Below are positions 56,855 to 64,000 of a stretch of DNA of 64,000 nucleotides, piece after piece (position 1 is the stretch's first letter; each line of letters opens with the position of its first letter). A program made the translations under genes and the position numbers. Location of the stretch: the NCBI GenBank assembly GCA_965224045.1, contig CBDCYD010000016.1, positions 930,001 through 994,000 of the forward strand. The letters are read 5' to 3'. The notes below the pieces were generated by a model. The model saw only the letters and a program-made list of their open reading frames with translations, was not told the origin of the DNA and ran no database searches. This stretch comes from Tectiglobus sp965224045 (GTDB lineage: Bacteria; Pseudomonadota; Alphaproteobacteria; Rhizobiales; Hyphomicrobiaceae).

Positions 56855-59317
56855 GTGCCATCATTTTCCCAAAGCCTCGAGAACACGTTGCATCGCGCGC
56901 TGGAGTTCGCCAACGAGCGGAGCCATGAATATGCAACGCTGGAACACCTGCTGCTCGCGCTGATCGATGACCGAGACGCGCTTGGCGTGCTCAAGGCATG
57001 CGCGGTCGACATCGACATGCTGCGCCAACGCCTCACCGACTACGTCAATACGGAATTCACCGATCTCGAAGTCGACGGCGTTTCGGAAGCAACGCCGACG
57101 ACCGGTGTGCAACGGGTCATCCATCGTGCCGTGGTGCACGTGCAGTCATCGGGGCGCGAAGAGGTGACCGGCGCTAACGTTCTGGTTGCGATCTTTGCCG
57201 AGCGCGAGAGCCATGCCGCGTTCTTCCTGCAGGAGCAGGACATGACCCGTTTCGATGCCGTGCAGTACATCAGTCACGGCATCGCCAAGCGGCCGGGCAT
57301 GTCGGAGCCGCGCCGCGTGCGCGGTGCGGACGAAGACGCCGGCGATGAAGAGGGTGGCGACAAGAAGGCTGCGGACGCGCTCAACACCTACTGCGTCGAT
57401 CTCAACAAGAAGGCGCGGGATGGCAAGATCGATCCGCTGATCGGACGCGAGCATGAAGTGCTGCGCACGATCCAGGTGCTATGCCGGCGTCAGAAGAACA
57501 ACCCGCTGCTGGTTGGCGATCCGGGCGTCGGCAAGACCGCGATCGCGGAAGGCCTGGCACGCAAGATCATCAAGGATGAAGTGCCGGAAGTGTTGCGCGA
57601 TGCCACGATCTTCGCGCTCGACATGGGTGCGCTTCTTGCCGGCACGCGCTATCGCGGTGATTTCGAAGAGCGGCTCAAGGCGGTGATGAAGGAGGTCGAG
57701 AATTTCGAAGGCGCGATCCTGTTCATCGACGAGATCCATACGGTGATCGGTGCCGGTGCGACGTCGGGCGGCGCGATGGACGCCTCAAACCTGCTGAAGC
57801 CGGCGCTGCAGTCCGGCACCGTGCGCTGCATCGGCTCGACGACGTACAAGGAGTACCGCCAGCACTTCGAGAAGGACCGCGCGCTGGTGCGTCGTTTCCA
57901 AAAAATCGATGTCAACGAACCGACCGTCGACGATGCGATCGAGATCCTCAAAGGCCTCAAGCCCTATTTCGAGGACTACCACAAGCTCAAGTATTCCAAC
58001 GATGCGATCAAGGCGGCGGTGGAACTCTCGGCCAAGTACATCAACGACCGTAAGCTGCCGGACAAGGCGATCGACGTGATCGATGAGACCGGCGCCTCGC
58101 AAATGCTGGTCGAAGAGGGCAAGCGCAAGAAGCGCATTTCGGTCAAAGAAGTGGAAGCCACGGTTGCCACGATGGCACGGATCCCGCCGAAGACGGTGAC
58201 CAAGTCCGATGCCGAACTGCTTTCCAACCTCGAGCGTGACATGAAGCGGCTGGTGTTCGGCCAGGAAAAAGCCATCGAGATGGTGGCGTCCGCGATCAAG
58301 CTCTCACGGGCGGGCCTGCGCGAGCCGGAAAAGCCGATCGGCTGCTATCTCTTCACCGGTCCGACCGGTGTCGGCAAGACCGAGGTCGCCAAACAGCTCG
58401 CCGCGCTGATGGGTGTCGAGCTGCTGCGGTTCGACATGTCGGAGTACATGGAAAAGCACACCGTCTCGCGGCTCATTGGTGCACCTCCGGGTTACGTCGG
58501 TTTCGACCAGGGCGGGCTCTTGACGGATGGCGTCGACCAGCATCCGCACTCGGTGGTGTTGCTGGATGAGATCGAGAAGGCGCACCCGGATCTGTTCAAT
58601 ATCCTGTTGCAGATCATGGACCACGGCAAGCTGACCGATCACAATGGCAAGCAGATCGACTTCCGCAATGTCGTCTTGATCATGACGTCGAACGCCGGGG
58701 CTTCCGACATGGCGCGGCCGCCGATGGGCTTCAATCGCGACCGCCGCGAGGGCGAGGACACCGAGGCCGTGAACCGCATGTTTACACCGGAGTTCCGCAA
58801 CCGCCTTGATGCGATCGTTCCGTTCTCGAGCCTGCCGACCGAGATCATCCAGAAGGTGGTCGAAAAATTCATCTTCCAGCTCGAGGCGCAGCTTGCCGAC
58901 CGCAGCGTGACGATCGAATTGACCGACGAAGCGTCGAAGTGGATCGTCGAAAGGGGTTACGACGAGAAATACGGCGCCCGTCCGATGGCACGCGTGATCC
59001 AAGAGTACATCAAGAAGCCGCTCGCCGAAGAGCTGTTGTTCGGCAAGCTGGAACATGGTGGCGCGGTCAAGGTCGTCGTCGAAAAGGATGGCATGGAAAG
59101 CAAGATCGGGTTCGAGCTTTTTCCAGCCACGCCGAAATCGAAGTCGCGATCCGATGATGATGACGATGAGGGCGATGACAATGACGGCGAAAAGGCCCTG
59201 ATCGAGGCGACGCCGCGCAAAGCGCTGCCGAGCCCGAAGGAAAAGAAATCACGGTCGTCGTCCAGTAAGACGTCCGGCACCGTGCCATCGGTGCCGCCGA
59301 AGAAAGGCAAGGACTAG
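56855..59317 (+). CDS. clpA: ATP-dependent Clp protease ATP-binding subunit ClpA
   Basis: 820 residues from GTG 56855 (MPSFSQSLENTLHRALEFA). The N domain (1-145) contains HEYATLEHLLLAL. D1 has Walker A GDPGVGKT and Walker B AILFIDEIHTVIG; D2 has Walker A GPTGVGKT and VVLLDEIEKAHPD. GAPPGYVGFDQGGLL is a pore loop. A poorly conserved tail of about 65 residues (from about 755) is acidic and then Lys/Ser-rich, as in other alphaproteobacterial ClpA. It unfolds proteins for ClpP. A strong terminator follows 75 bases after the stop. Confidence 0.97.
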   Translation: MPSFSQSLENTLHRALEFANERSHEYATLEHLLLALIDDRDALGVLKACAVDIDMLRQRLTDYVNTEFTDLEVDGVSEATPTTGVQRVIHRAVVHVQSSGREEVTGANVLVAIFAERESHAAFFLQEQDMTRFDAVQYISHGIAKRPGMSEPRRVRGADEDAGDEEGGDKKAADALNTYCVDLNKKARDGKIDPLIGREHEVLRTIQVLCRRQKNNPLLVGDPGVGKTAIAEGLARKIIKDEVPEVLRDATIFALDMGALLAGTRYRGDFEERLKAVMKEVENFEGAILFIDEIHTVIGAGATSGGAMDASNLLKPALQSGTVRCIGSTTYKEYRQHFEKDRALVRRFQKIDVNEPTVDDAIEILKGLKPYFEDYHKLKYSNDAIKAAVELSAKYINDRKLPDKAIDVIDETGASQMLVEEGKRKKRISVKEVEATVATMARIPPKTVTKSDAELLSNLERDMKRLVFGQEKAIEMVASAIKLSRAGLREPEKPIGCYLFTGPTGVGKTEVAKQLAALMGVELLRFDMSEYMEKHTVSRLIGAPPGYVGFDQGGLLTDGVDQHPHSVVLLDEIEKAHPDLFNILLQIMDHGKLTDHNGKQIDFRNVVLIMTSNAGASDMARPPMGFNRDRREGEDTEAVNRMFTPEFRNRLDAIVPFSSLPTEIIQKVVEKFIFQLEAQLADRSVTIELTDEASKWIVERGYDEKYGARPMARVIQEYIKKPLAEELLFGKLEHGGAVKVVVEKDGMESKIGFELFPATPKSKSRSDDDDDEGDDNDGEKALIEATPRKALPSPKEKKSRSSSSKTSGTVPSVPPKKGKD

Positions 59318-59391
59318 ATTTCAATTCGGTGGTCTGCGGCCTGGCACAAAATGCCGGTGCGCGGTATGCGACCATCGCCGCACCCTGGACG

Positions 59392-59425
59392 GGCCGAGGC
59401 TTTTCAGCTTCGGCCTTTCTTTTTT
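59392..59425 (+). terminator. Rho-independent terminator after clpA
   Basis: GGCCGAGGC (59392-59400), loop TTTTCA, GCTTCGGCC (59407-59415; one G-U pair), then TTTCTTTTTT (59416-59425). A classic 9-bp stem and T-tract; the best terminator in the window. Confidence 0.9.
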
Positions 59426-59564
59426 GGTTTGTTGCCGGATTGTGTGGCCGGCTGTTTCGCCAGCTTGTCCGTGGCAGTCCGGTTGCTCAGCTGTGGAAAC
59501 ATTGTGGCAAGGTGTTTGCGCTATAGGTTTGAACGTTGACGGGCAGACGCTGCGGAGTGGCGCG

Positions 59565-60389
59565 ATGGCGAACACCGGAGATCAATGGGGGTGGCCGGTC
59601 TGGCCCGACGTGACTTGGGGCGAAATCGAAAAACCGGTTGTGATCGCCGAAGGCCAAGCCCGGTCGCTGTCCTCGCATTCTGCACCGATTTCGGTTTCTT
59701 CGGCGTACATTATCGGCGTCAACGACAAGACCTTTCCTCAGGTGTGCGAGCGCATGCGCACGAACTCGCTGCATTTTTACGAGATGCGCGTTGGCAATCT
59801 CGATGGCCTGCGTCAGTTCGAAAACCTGCGCCATCTCTCCATTCGCTGGAACACCAAGATTACTGACATCACGCCGCTCGGCATGCTGCGGCAGCTCCAG
59901 ACACTGGTGCTCGAAGATGTGCCGAAAATCACTGAGCTGGCACCGTTGGCAACGCTCGATGAACTACGTGGGCTGGTGTATTCAGGCGGCATCTGGAACA
60001 AGAACAGGGCAAAGACGCTGGCGCCGCTCGCCAAGTTGCGCCGCCTCGAAGACCTCCAGCTCTTAAACCTGACGGTCGCAGAAGGCGGGCTGCGTCCGTT
60101 GGCGGATTGCGCGAGCCTCAGGAAACTCGAGGTGTCGAACCAGTTCGAGACGGCCGACTACGCGTTTCTTTCCGTGCATTGCCCGGATCTGGTTTGCGAT
60201 ATGCTGGCGCCCTACGTTCGTCTCGGGCATCCGATCGAGGACAAGGACGTGATGGTTGTTGGCAAGCGCAAGCCGTTTCTGGATTCCCGAAAGGACGGTG
60301 AAAGGCTTGCGAAGTACGAACGGGCGTTCGACAAGCTGCAAAGCCAGTTTCGTGTGGAGCGAAACGGGACTGCCGGAGAGCTGCCTTGA
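59565..60389 (+). CDS. Leucine-rich-repeat-like protein
   Basis: 274 residues from ATG 59565 (GGAG 7 bases upstream). The N-terminal 80 residues are distinct (DQWGWPVWPDVTWGEIEKP). From about 85 to 205 there are five or six repeats of roughly 22 residues with L-x-x-L-x-x-L-x-(L/I) spacing: LDGLRQFENLRHLSIRWN, ITDITPLGMLRQLQTLVLED, ITELAPLATLDELRGLVY, KTLAPLAKLRRLEDLQLLN and LRPLADCASLRKLEVSN. There is no signal peptide, so it is cytoplasmic and probably a protein-interaction module. It lies after the clpA terminator and is probably its own unit. Confidence 0.75.
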   Translation: MANTGDQWGWPVWPDVTWGEIEKPVVIAEGQARSLSSHSAPISVSSAYIIGVNDKTFPQVCERMRTNSLHFYEMRVGNLDGLRQFENLRHLSIRWNTKITDITPLGMLRQLQTLVLEDVPKITELAPLATLDELRGLVYSGGIWNKNRAKTLAPLAKLRRLEDLQLLNLTVAEGGLRPLADCASLRKLEVSNQFETADYAFLSVHCPDLVCDMLAPYVRLGHPIEDKDVMVVGKRKPFLDSRKDGERLAKYERAFDKLQSQFRVERNGTAGELP

Positions 60390-60420
60390 GCGGGCACCGA
60401 CACGGCGCGCTTCGCTGAAA

Positions 60421-61347
60421 TCACTCCGTTTGGCTTGACGCATGGGCCGTGCGCAGACAATCCAGAAAGACGCGGGCTATGCGCGCGGGCTTGGGGTGGC
60501 GCCTGACGACGGCGAAGAATTCCGTGTCGTAGCGGTAGCGGTCGGGTCGAACCTTTCTGATTGCCCCGCGTTCGATCAAGGGCTGGGCAAAATGATCGGG
60601 CAAAAAGCCGATGTAGCGCCCGGACTGTACGAGGATAGCCAGAGCCTCCTGATCATCGACCAGGGCATTTCGGTTGAGCCGCTCTTTCTGCGTGATCACC
60701 ATGTTCGGCGAGTTGAACTTGAGCCCTGCATATCGCGATGCCCTGATGTCGCGCGGTGAGATACTCTTGTCGTCGCGCGCGAACCATGGATGGGTTGCGC
60801 CGCAGAACAGAAACATCCGCTCATCGTAGAGCGGGTAATAATCGAGGCTCGCCGATTTCCTGTGGTTCGGCACAATGCCGACATGTATTTCACCGTTGAG
60901 CAGCCCCTTTTCCGTGTCGTCCGTGCCGAGGATGGCGACCTGCAGATTGACGTCCGGGGCGCGTTCATCAAACCTGCGAAATGCGGCTGCCACCTGAGCC
61001 TTAGGATTGGTCATCGTCATGTCGAACAGTGCGATGGAAAGGCGTCCGACCAAACGGTTGTTGACCTCGTTGACTTCGAGAGCAAAGTTGTCGACCGAGG
61101 CCAGGAGATGGTTTGCCGCCTCGAATACCCGGCCACCTTCTTCCGTCAGGGCGAAGCCGCCGGGGCCGCGGTCGCACAGTTTGACGCCGAGGCGAAGCTC
61201 GAGGTCGCTGAGCTGGCGGCTGATGGTGGATCTGCCGATATTCAGGACCGCCTCGGCCGCCGCAATTCCGCCGGACTGGACGATCGTCTGAAACACGCGG
61301 AGCAGCCGGATGTCGGTTTGCTGGATGTGGCGCGGTCGCTTCGCCAT
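60421..61347 (-). CDS. LysR-family transcriptional regulator
   Basis: 308 residues from ATG 61347 (GGA 5 bases upstream); ATG-less extension to 61413 is less likely. The winged helix-turn-helix is at about 12-70: DIRLLRVFQTIVQSGGIAAAEAVLNIGRSTISRQLSDLELRLGVKL in sequence, then RGPGGFALTEEGGRVFEAA. The remainder is the two-lobed effector domain. It is divergent from the taurine:pyruvate aminotransferase gene, the usual layout when a LysR protein controls its neighbour, and two inverted repeats lie between them. The inducer could be taurine or a related sulfonate or amine. Confidence 0.88.
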   Translation of the reverse strand: MAKRPRHIQQTDIRLLRVFQTIVQSGGIAAAEAVLNIGRSTISRQLSDLELRLGVKLCDRGPGGFALTEEGGRVFEAANHLLASVDNFALEVNEVNNRLVGRLSIALFDMTMTNPKAQVAAAFRRFDERAPDVNLQVAILGTDDTEKGLLNGEIHVGIVPNHRKSASLDYYPLYDERMFLFCGATHPWFARDDKSISPRDIRASRYAGLKFNSPNMVITQKERLNRNALVDDQEALAILVQSGRYIGFLPDHFAQPLIERGAIRKVRPDRYRYDTEFFAVVRRHPKPARIARVFLDCLRTAHASSQTE

Positions 61348-61398
61348 GTCGTCCAAAGTTTCATGAATATGCAATCTAGTGTGTAAATTATCTGATTG

Positions 61399-61438
61399 TT
61401 GCAATCTTGTCATCGTGCAATTTTGATGGCGATGACAA
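61399..61438. promoter_or_regulatory. Inverted repeats between the LysR gene and tpa
   Basis: TTGTCATCG (61407-61415) and CGATGACAA (61430-61438) are a perfect 9-bp inverted repeat separated by 14 bases. It overlaps TTGCA-N12-TGCAA (61399-61420). Both are the dyad type bound by LysR proteins (T-N11-A core) and sit midway between divergent starts. Confidence 0.55.
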
Positions 61439-61593
61439 TCGCGGACGGGGCGTAACTGTGTCCCGTCCGAAGAACGGTGAAATTTGTATTGTCAGTCTCT
61501 GGCATTTCTACCTGCTGCCGGCACGCCTGCAACACCAAGCCGCGTCGGTCCAGCCGGTGTCGATAGCGTCACGGGACGGGAAAGCGCAAGGCC

Positions 61594-62979
61594 ATGCTGC
61601 ATCAGGGAATGAACGACTTCGAAAACGTGATCGAAGCTGATCGCGCCAACGTTTGGCATCATCTGGCACAACACAAGAAATTCGAGACGGCCGACCCGCT
61701 CGTTGTCGTTGAAGGCAAGGGAATGCGGGTGTGGAATGCCGCCGGGCGCGAGTATGTCGACGCCGTGTCCGGGGGCGTGTGGACAGTCAACGTCGGCTAT
61801 GGCCGCGAGTCCATCGCCAATGCCGTGCGCGATCAACTCGTCAAGCTCAACTTCTTTGCCAATACCGCAGGCAACGTGCCGGCAGCCTTGTTCGCGGAAA
61901 GTCTTATCGCAAGGATGCCGGGCATGAGCCGGGTCTACTATTCGAACTCGGGTTCGGAAGCGAACGAGAAGGCCTACAAGATCGTGCGCCAGATTGCGCA
62001 CAACAAGTATGGCGGCAAAAAGCACAAGATCCTCTACCGCAATCGCGACTATCACGGTACGACGATCACGGCTCTGTCGTCGTGCGGCCAGGACCAGCGC
62101 AAAGACCAGTACGGTCCCTTTACGCCGGGGTTCGTCGAGGTGCCGCATTGCCTCGAATATCGGTCGCAGTGGGGCGAGGTCGACGATTATGGCGTCAGGG
62201 CCGCCAACGCTATCGAAGAGATCATCCTGCGCGAGGGTGCCGACACGGTTGGCGCGTTGATCCTGGAGCCGATCACGGCCGGCGGCGGTGTCATCTTGCC
62301 GCCGAAGGGGTATTGGGACCGCGTCCAGGAAATCTGCAAGGCGCACGACGTCTTGCTGATCATCGACGAGGTTGTCTGCGGCATGGGCCGCACCGGGACC
62401 TGGTTCGGCTATCAGCACTACGGTATCGAGCCCGACATCGTGACGATGGCGAAAGGGGTTGCCTCGGGGTATGCAGCCATTTCGTGCACGGTTACGACCG
62501 AGGCGGTGTTCAATGAGTTCAAATCCGACCCCGACGATCCGATGAACTATTTCCGAGATATTTCAACGTTCGGCGGATGTGCCGGGGGACCGGCCGCCGC
62601 GCTCGAGAACATGCGCATTCTCGAGGACGAAAATCTCCTCGAAAACTGCACCGCGATGGGTGCCTACCTGATGGACAAACTCGAGGAGCTCAAGTCACGG
62701 CATAAGATCATTGGCGACGTTCGTGGCAAGGGCCTGTTCTGCGGCGCGGAGTTGGTAAGTGATCGTGATACGAAGGAACCGGTCGCCGAGAACGTCGTGC
62801 AGGCCGTCGTGGCGGACTGCATGGCGCAGTCCGGTGTCATCATCGGTGCCACCAATCGGTCGCTTGCGGGCCTCAACAATACGCTGTGCCTGAGCCCGGC
62901 GCTGATCTGCAGCAAATCCGACATAGACGAGATCGTCGCGGCGATCGACGGGGCGTTGGCCCGGGTCGTGGCGGACTGA
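61594..62979 (+). CDS. tpa: Taurine:pyruvate aminotransferase (class III)
   Basis: 461 residues from ATG 61594; ATG 61609 is an alternative. It has strong resemblance to Tpa: DAVSGGVWTVNVGYGRESIA, MPGMSRVYYSNSGSEANEK, HKILYRNRDYHGTTITALSS, QYGPFTPGFVEVPHCLEYR, LLIIDEVVCGMGRTGTWFGY, VTMAKGVASGYAAISCTVTT (PLP lysine in MAKG) and FRDISTFGGC. Tpa converts taurine and pyruvate to sulfoacetaldehyde and alanine. Next comes alanine dehydrogenase, which regenerates pyruvate, a known pairing in taurine dissimilation. Sulfoacetaldehyde acetyltransferase (xsc) is not in the window. Confidence 0.85.
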   Translation: MLHQGMNDFENVIEADRANVWHHLAQHKKFETADPLVVVEGKGMRVWNAAGREYVDAVSGGVWTVNVGYGRESIANAVRDQLVKLNFFANTAGNVPAALFAESLIARMPGMSRVYYSNSGSEANEKAYKIVRQIAHNKYGGKKHKILYRNRDYHGTTITALSSCGQDQRKDQYGPFTPGFVEVPHCLEYRSQWGEVDDYGVRAANAIEEIILREGADTVGALILEPITAGGGVILPPKGYWDRVQEICKAHDVLLIIDEVVCGMGRTGTWFGYQHYGIEPDIVTMAKGVASGYAAISCTVTTEAVFNEFKSDPDDPMNYFRDISTFGGCAGGPAAALENMRILEDENLLENCTAMGAYLMDKLEELKSRHKIIGDVRGKGLFCGAELVSDRDTKEPVAENVVQAVVADCMAQSGVIIGATNRSLAGLNNTLCLSPALICSKSDIDEIVAAIDGALARVVAD

Positions 62980-63135
62980 TCAGGCAATGGCATGGCAGGT
63001 CGCCCGCACGGCGCATGCCATGTCACACAAAAAATTCGAACTGTCACGGGCCACCCTGTTATTCTCACGGGGTGGCAATTCTACGATCATCCACCATCTG
63101 CCAGACGTTGCCGCAAGTGCGGAAGGAGGCTCTCG

Positions 63136-64000
63136 ATGCGCATTGGGGTTCCAAAGGAAATCAAGGTTCGCGAATATCGTGTCGGCATGACACCGACCAG
63201 TGTCCGCGAGGCTGTCAGCCATGGCCATGACGTTTTAGTCGAGGCCGGGGCCGGCGCCGGTATTGGCGTGACGAACGAAGACTACGAGCGCGCCGGCGCC
63301 ACAATCGCGGCAAGCGCGGCCGAGGTCTTCGAGCGCGCGGACATGATCGTGAAGGTCAAGGAACCGCAAGCTGTCGAGCGGGCGATGTTGCAGGACGGCC
63401 AGATCCTGTTCACCTATCTGCATCTCGCGCCGGACCCGGAGCAGACTGCTGATCTGGTGAACAGCGGTGCCATATGCATCGCCTATGAGACCGTAACGTC
63501 GGCGACGGGCGGACTGCCGCTTCTGGCGCCCATGTCGGAGGTGGCCGGGCGGATGTCGATCCAGGCCGGGGCTTACTTTCTGGAAAAAGCGCACGGCGGG
63601 CTTGGCGTGCTGCTCGGCGGTGTGCCGGGGGTCGACCCGGCCAAGGTTGTCGTGCTCGGTGGCGGGGTTGTCGGGACGCACGCCATCCACATCGCGCTCG
63701 GGATGGGGGCCGACGTGTGGGTGCTGGACCGCAATGTCGATGCGCTGCGTCGCCTGTGGACGCAATTTGATCGCCCGCTCAACACCGTGTACTCGACCGC
63801 CGATGCGATCGACCGGCATGTTGCCGAAGCCGATCTCGTCATCGGCGGGGTCTTGATCCCCGGGGCGTCGGCGCCGAAACTGATTACGCGGGACCATATC
63901 AAGATGATGAAGCCCGGTTCGGTGATTGTCGATGTTGCGATCGACCAGGGCGGGTGCACGGAAACCTCAAAACCGACCACGCATGACGAGCCGACCTACG
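63136..64000 (+). CDS. ald: Alanine dehydrogenase, incomplete at the window end
   Basis: The first 288 residues; the frame is open to the last base. ATG 63136 has an excellent AAGGAGG site (63123-63129). MRIGVPKEIKVREYRVGMTP, ADMIVKVKEPQ (catalytic Lys near 75), LFTYLHLAPDP (catalytic His near 96), SEVAGRMSIQAGAYFLEK, VVVLGGGVVGTHAIHIAL (NAD-binding) and GSVIVDVAIDQGGC are all typical. It interconverts alanine and pyruvate plus ammonium. Placed 156 bases after tpa, it should recycle the alanine that Tpa makes. Confidence 0.95.
   Translation, partial: MRIGVPKEIKVREYRVGMTPTSVREAVSHGHDVLVEAGAGAGIGVTNEDYERAGATIAASAAEVFERADMIVKVKEPQAVERAMLQDGQILFTYLHLAPDPEQTADLVNSGAICIAYETVTSATGGLPLLAPMSEVAGRMSIQAGAYFLEKAHGGLGVLLGGVPGVDPAKVVVLGGGVVGTHAIHIALGMGADVWVLDRNVDALRRLWTQFDRPLNTVYSTADAIDRHVAEADLVIGGVLIPGASAPKLITRDHIKMMKPGSVIVDVAIDQGGCTETSKPTTHDEPTY

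Noticed and set aside
1..64000. tRNA, rRNA, CRISPR arrays, insertion sequences or prophage
   Set aside because: I looked through the gaps for T-loop GGTTCGANNCC patterns, regular spaced repeats and transposase or integrase motifs and found none; a covariance-model search would be needed to exclude small RNAs.

Overview
The window looks like chromosomal DNA of an alphaproteobacterium, most likely of the order Hyphomicrobiales (Rhizobiales). It is GC-rich and densely coded. It carries rhizobial-type genes: an aap general amino acid ABC transporter, an iscR-nifS-sufBCDS-sufT-sufA operon with an Irr-type iron box, ClpS-ClpA, bifunctional PutA, a bactofilin and a YhdP/AsmA-like giant. Two promoters carry operators typical of the class: a GAAC-N7-GAAC LexA box and a TTAGAA-N3-TTCGAA Irr/ICE box. 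I cannot name the genus. No tRNA, rRNA, CRISPR array, transposase or phage gene was seen.

Layout. 1-3491: end of an acyl-CoA ligase, then an MDR oxidoreductase, a thioesterase and a GMC dehydrogenase (a small catabolic run). 3744-4826: a basic, low-complexity exported protein. 5190-9447: aapPJQM in an unusual order, with a hairpin after aapJ. 9526-12318: RlpA, a small cysteine-containing exported protein, an array of dispersed palindromic repeats, and an LhgO-like FAD oxidase. 12518-16314: an SbcD-like nuclease and YhaN-like ATPase under an apparent SOS box. 16424-18559: bactofilin, then a 1-Cys peroxiredoxin with a DUF455 ferritin-like protein. 18954-26380: YhdP-like protein, TyrS, AnmK, a YdhR-like protein and an alpha/beta hydrolase.

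26482-35647 is the Fe-S cluster assembly region: promoter plus Irr box, IscR-type regulator, NifS-type desulfurase, SufB, a small membrane protein, SufC, SufD, SufS, SufT-like, SufA, then DUF924 and TfoX-N proteins. 35820-38852: a CoA transferase that reads as a circularly permuted CaiB, and an RhlE helicase. 39196-44801: an alpha/beta hydrolase, an aquaporin, a 65-aa membrane protein, a 772-aa protein whose alpha/beta-hydrolase halves are separated by a multi-pass membrane domain, a frameshifted VOC gene and an MBL-fold hydrolase. 44842-49081: small membrane proteins, ParE and PanC. 49276-54015: PutA followed by a VWA protein and a membrane J-domain protein. 54396-60389: a D,D-carboxypeptidase with a SPOR-like end, ClpS-ClpA with a clear terminator, and an LRR-like protein. 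60421-64000: a LysR regulator divergent from taurine:pyruvate aminotransferase, then alanine dehydrogenase running off the window; the last two would regenerate pyruvate in taurine deamination.

The most notable observations are: (i) the hydrolase split by a membrane domain; (ii) two families of dispersed palindromic repeats that sit at gene ends and in two cases supply the stop codon; (iii) the SOS box on the SbcD/YhaN-like pair; (iv) the Irr box on the suf promoter; (v) the permuted CaiB protein; (vi) the uncharacterised membrane protein inside the suf operon; (vii) the VWA/J-domain pair behind putA.
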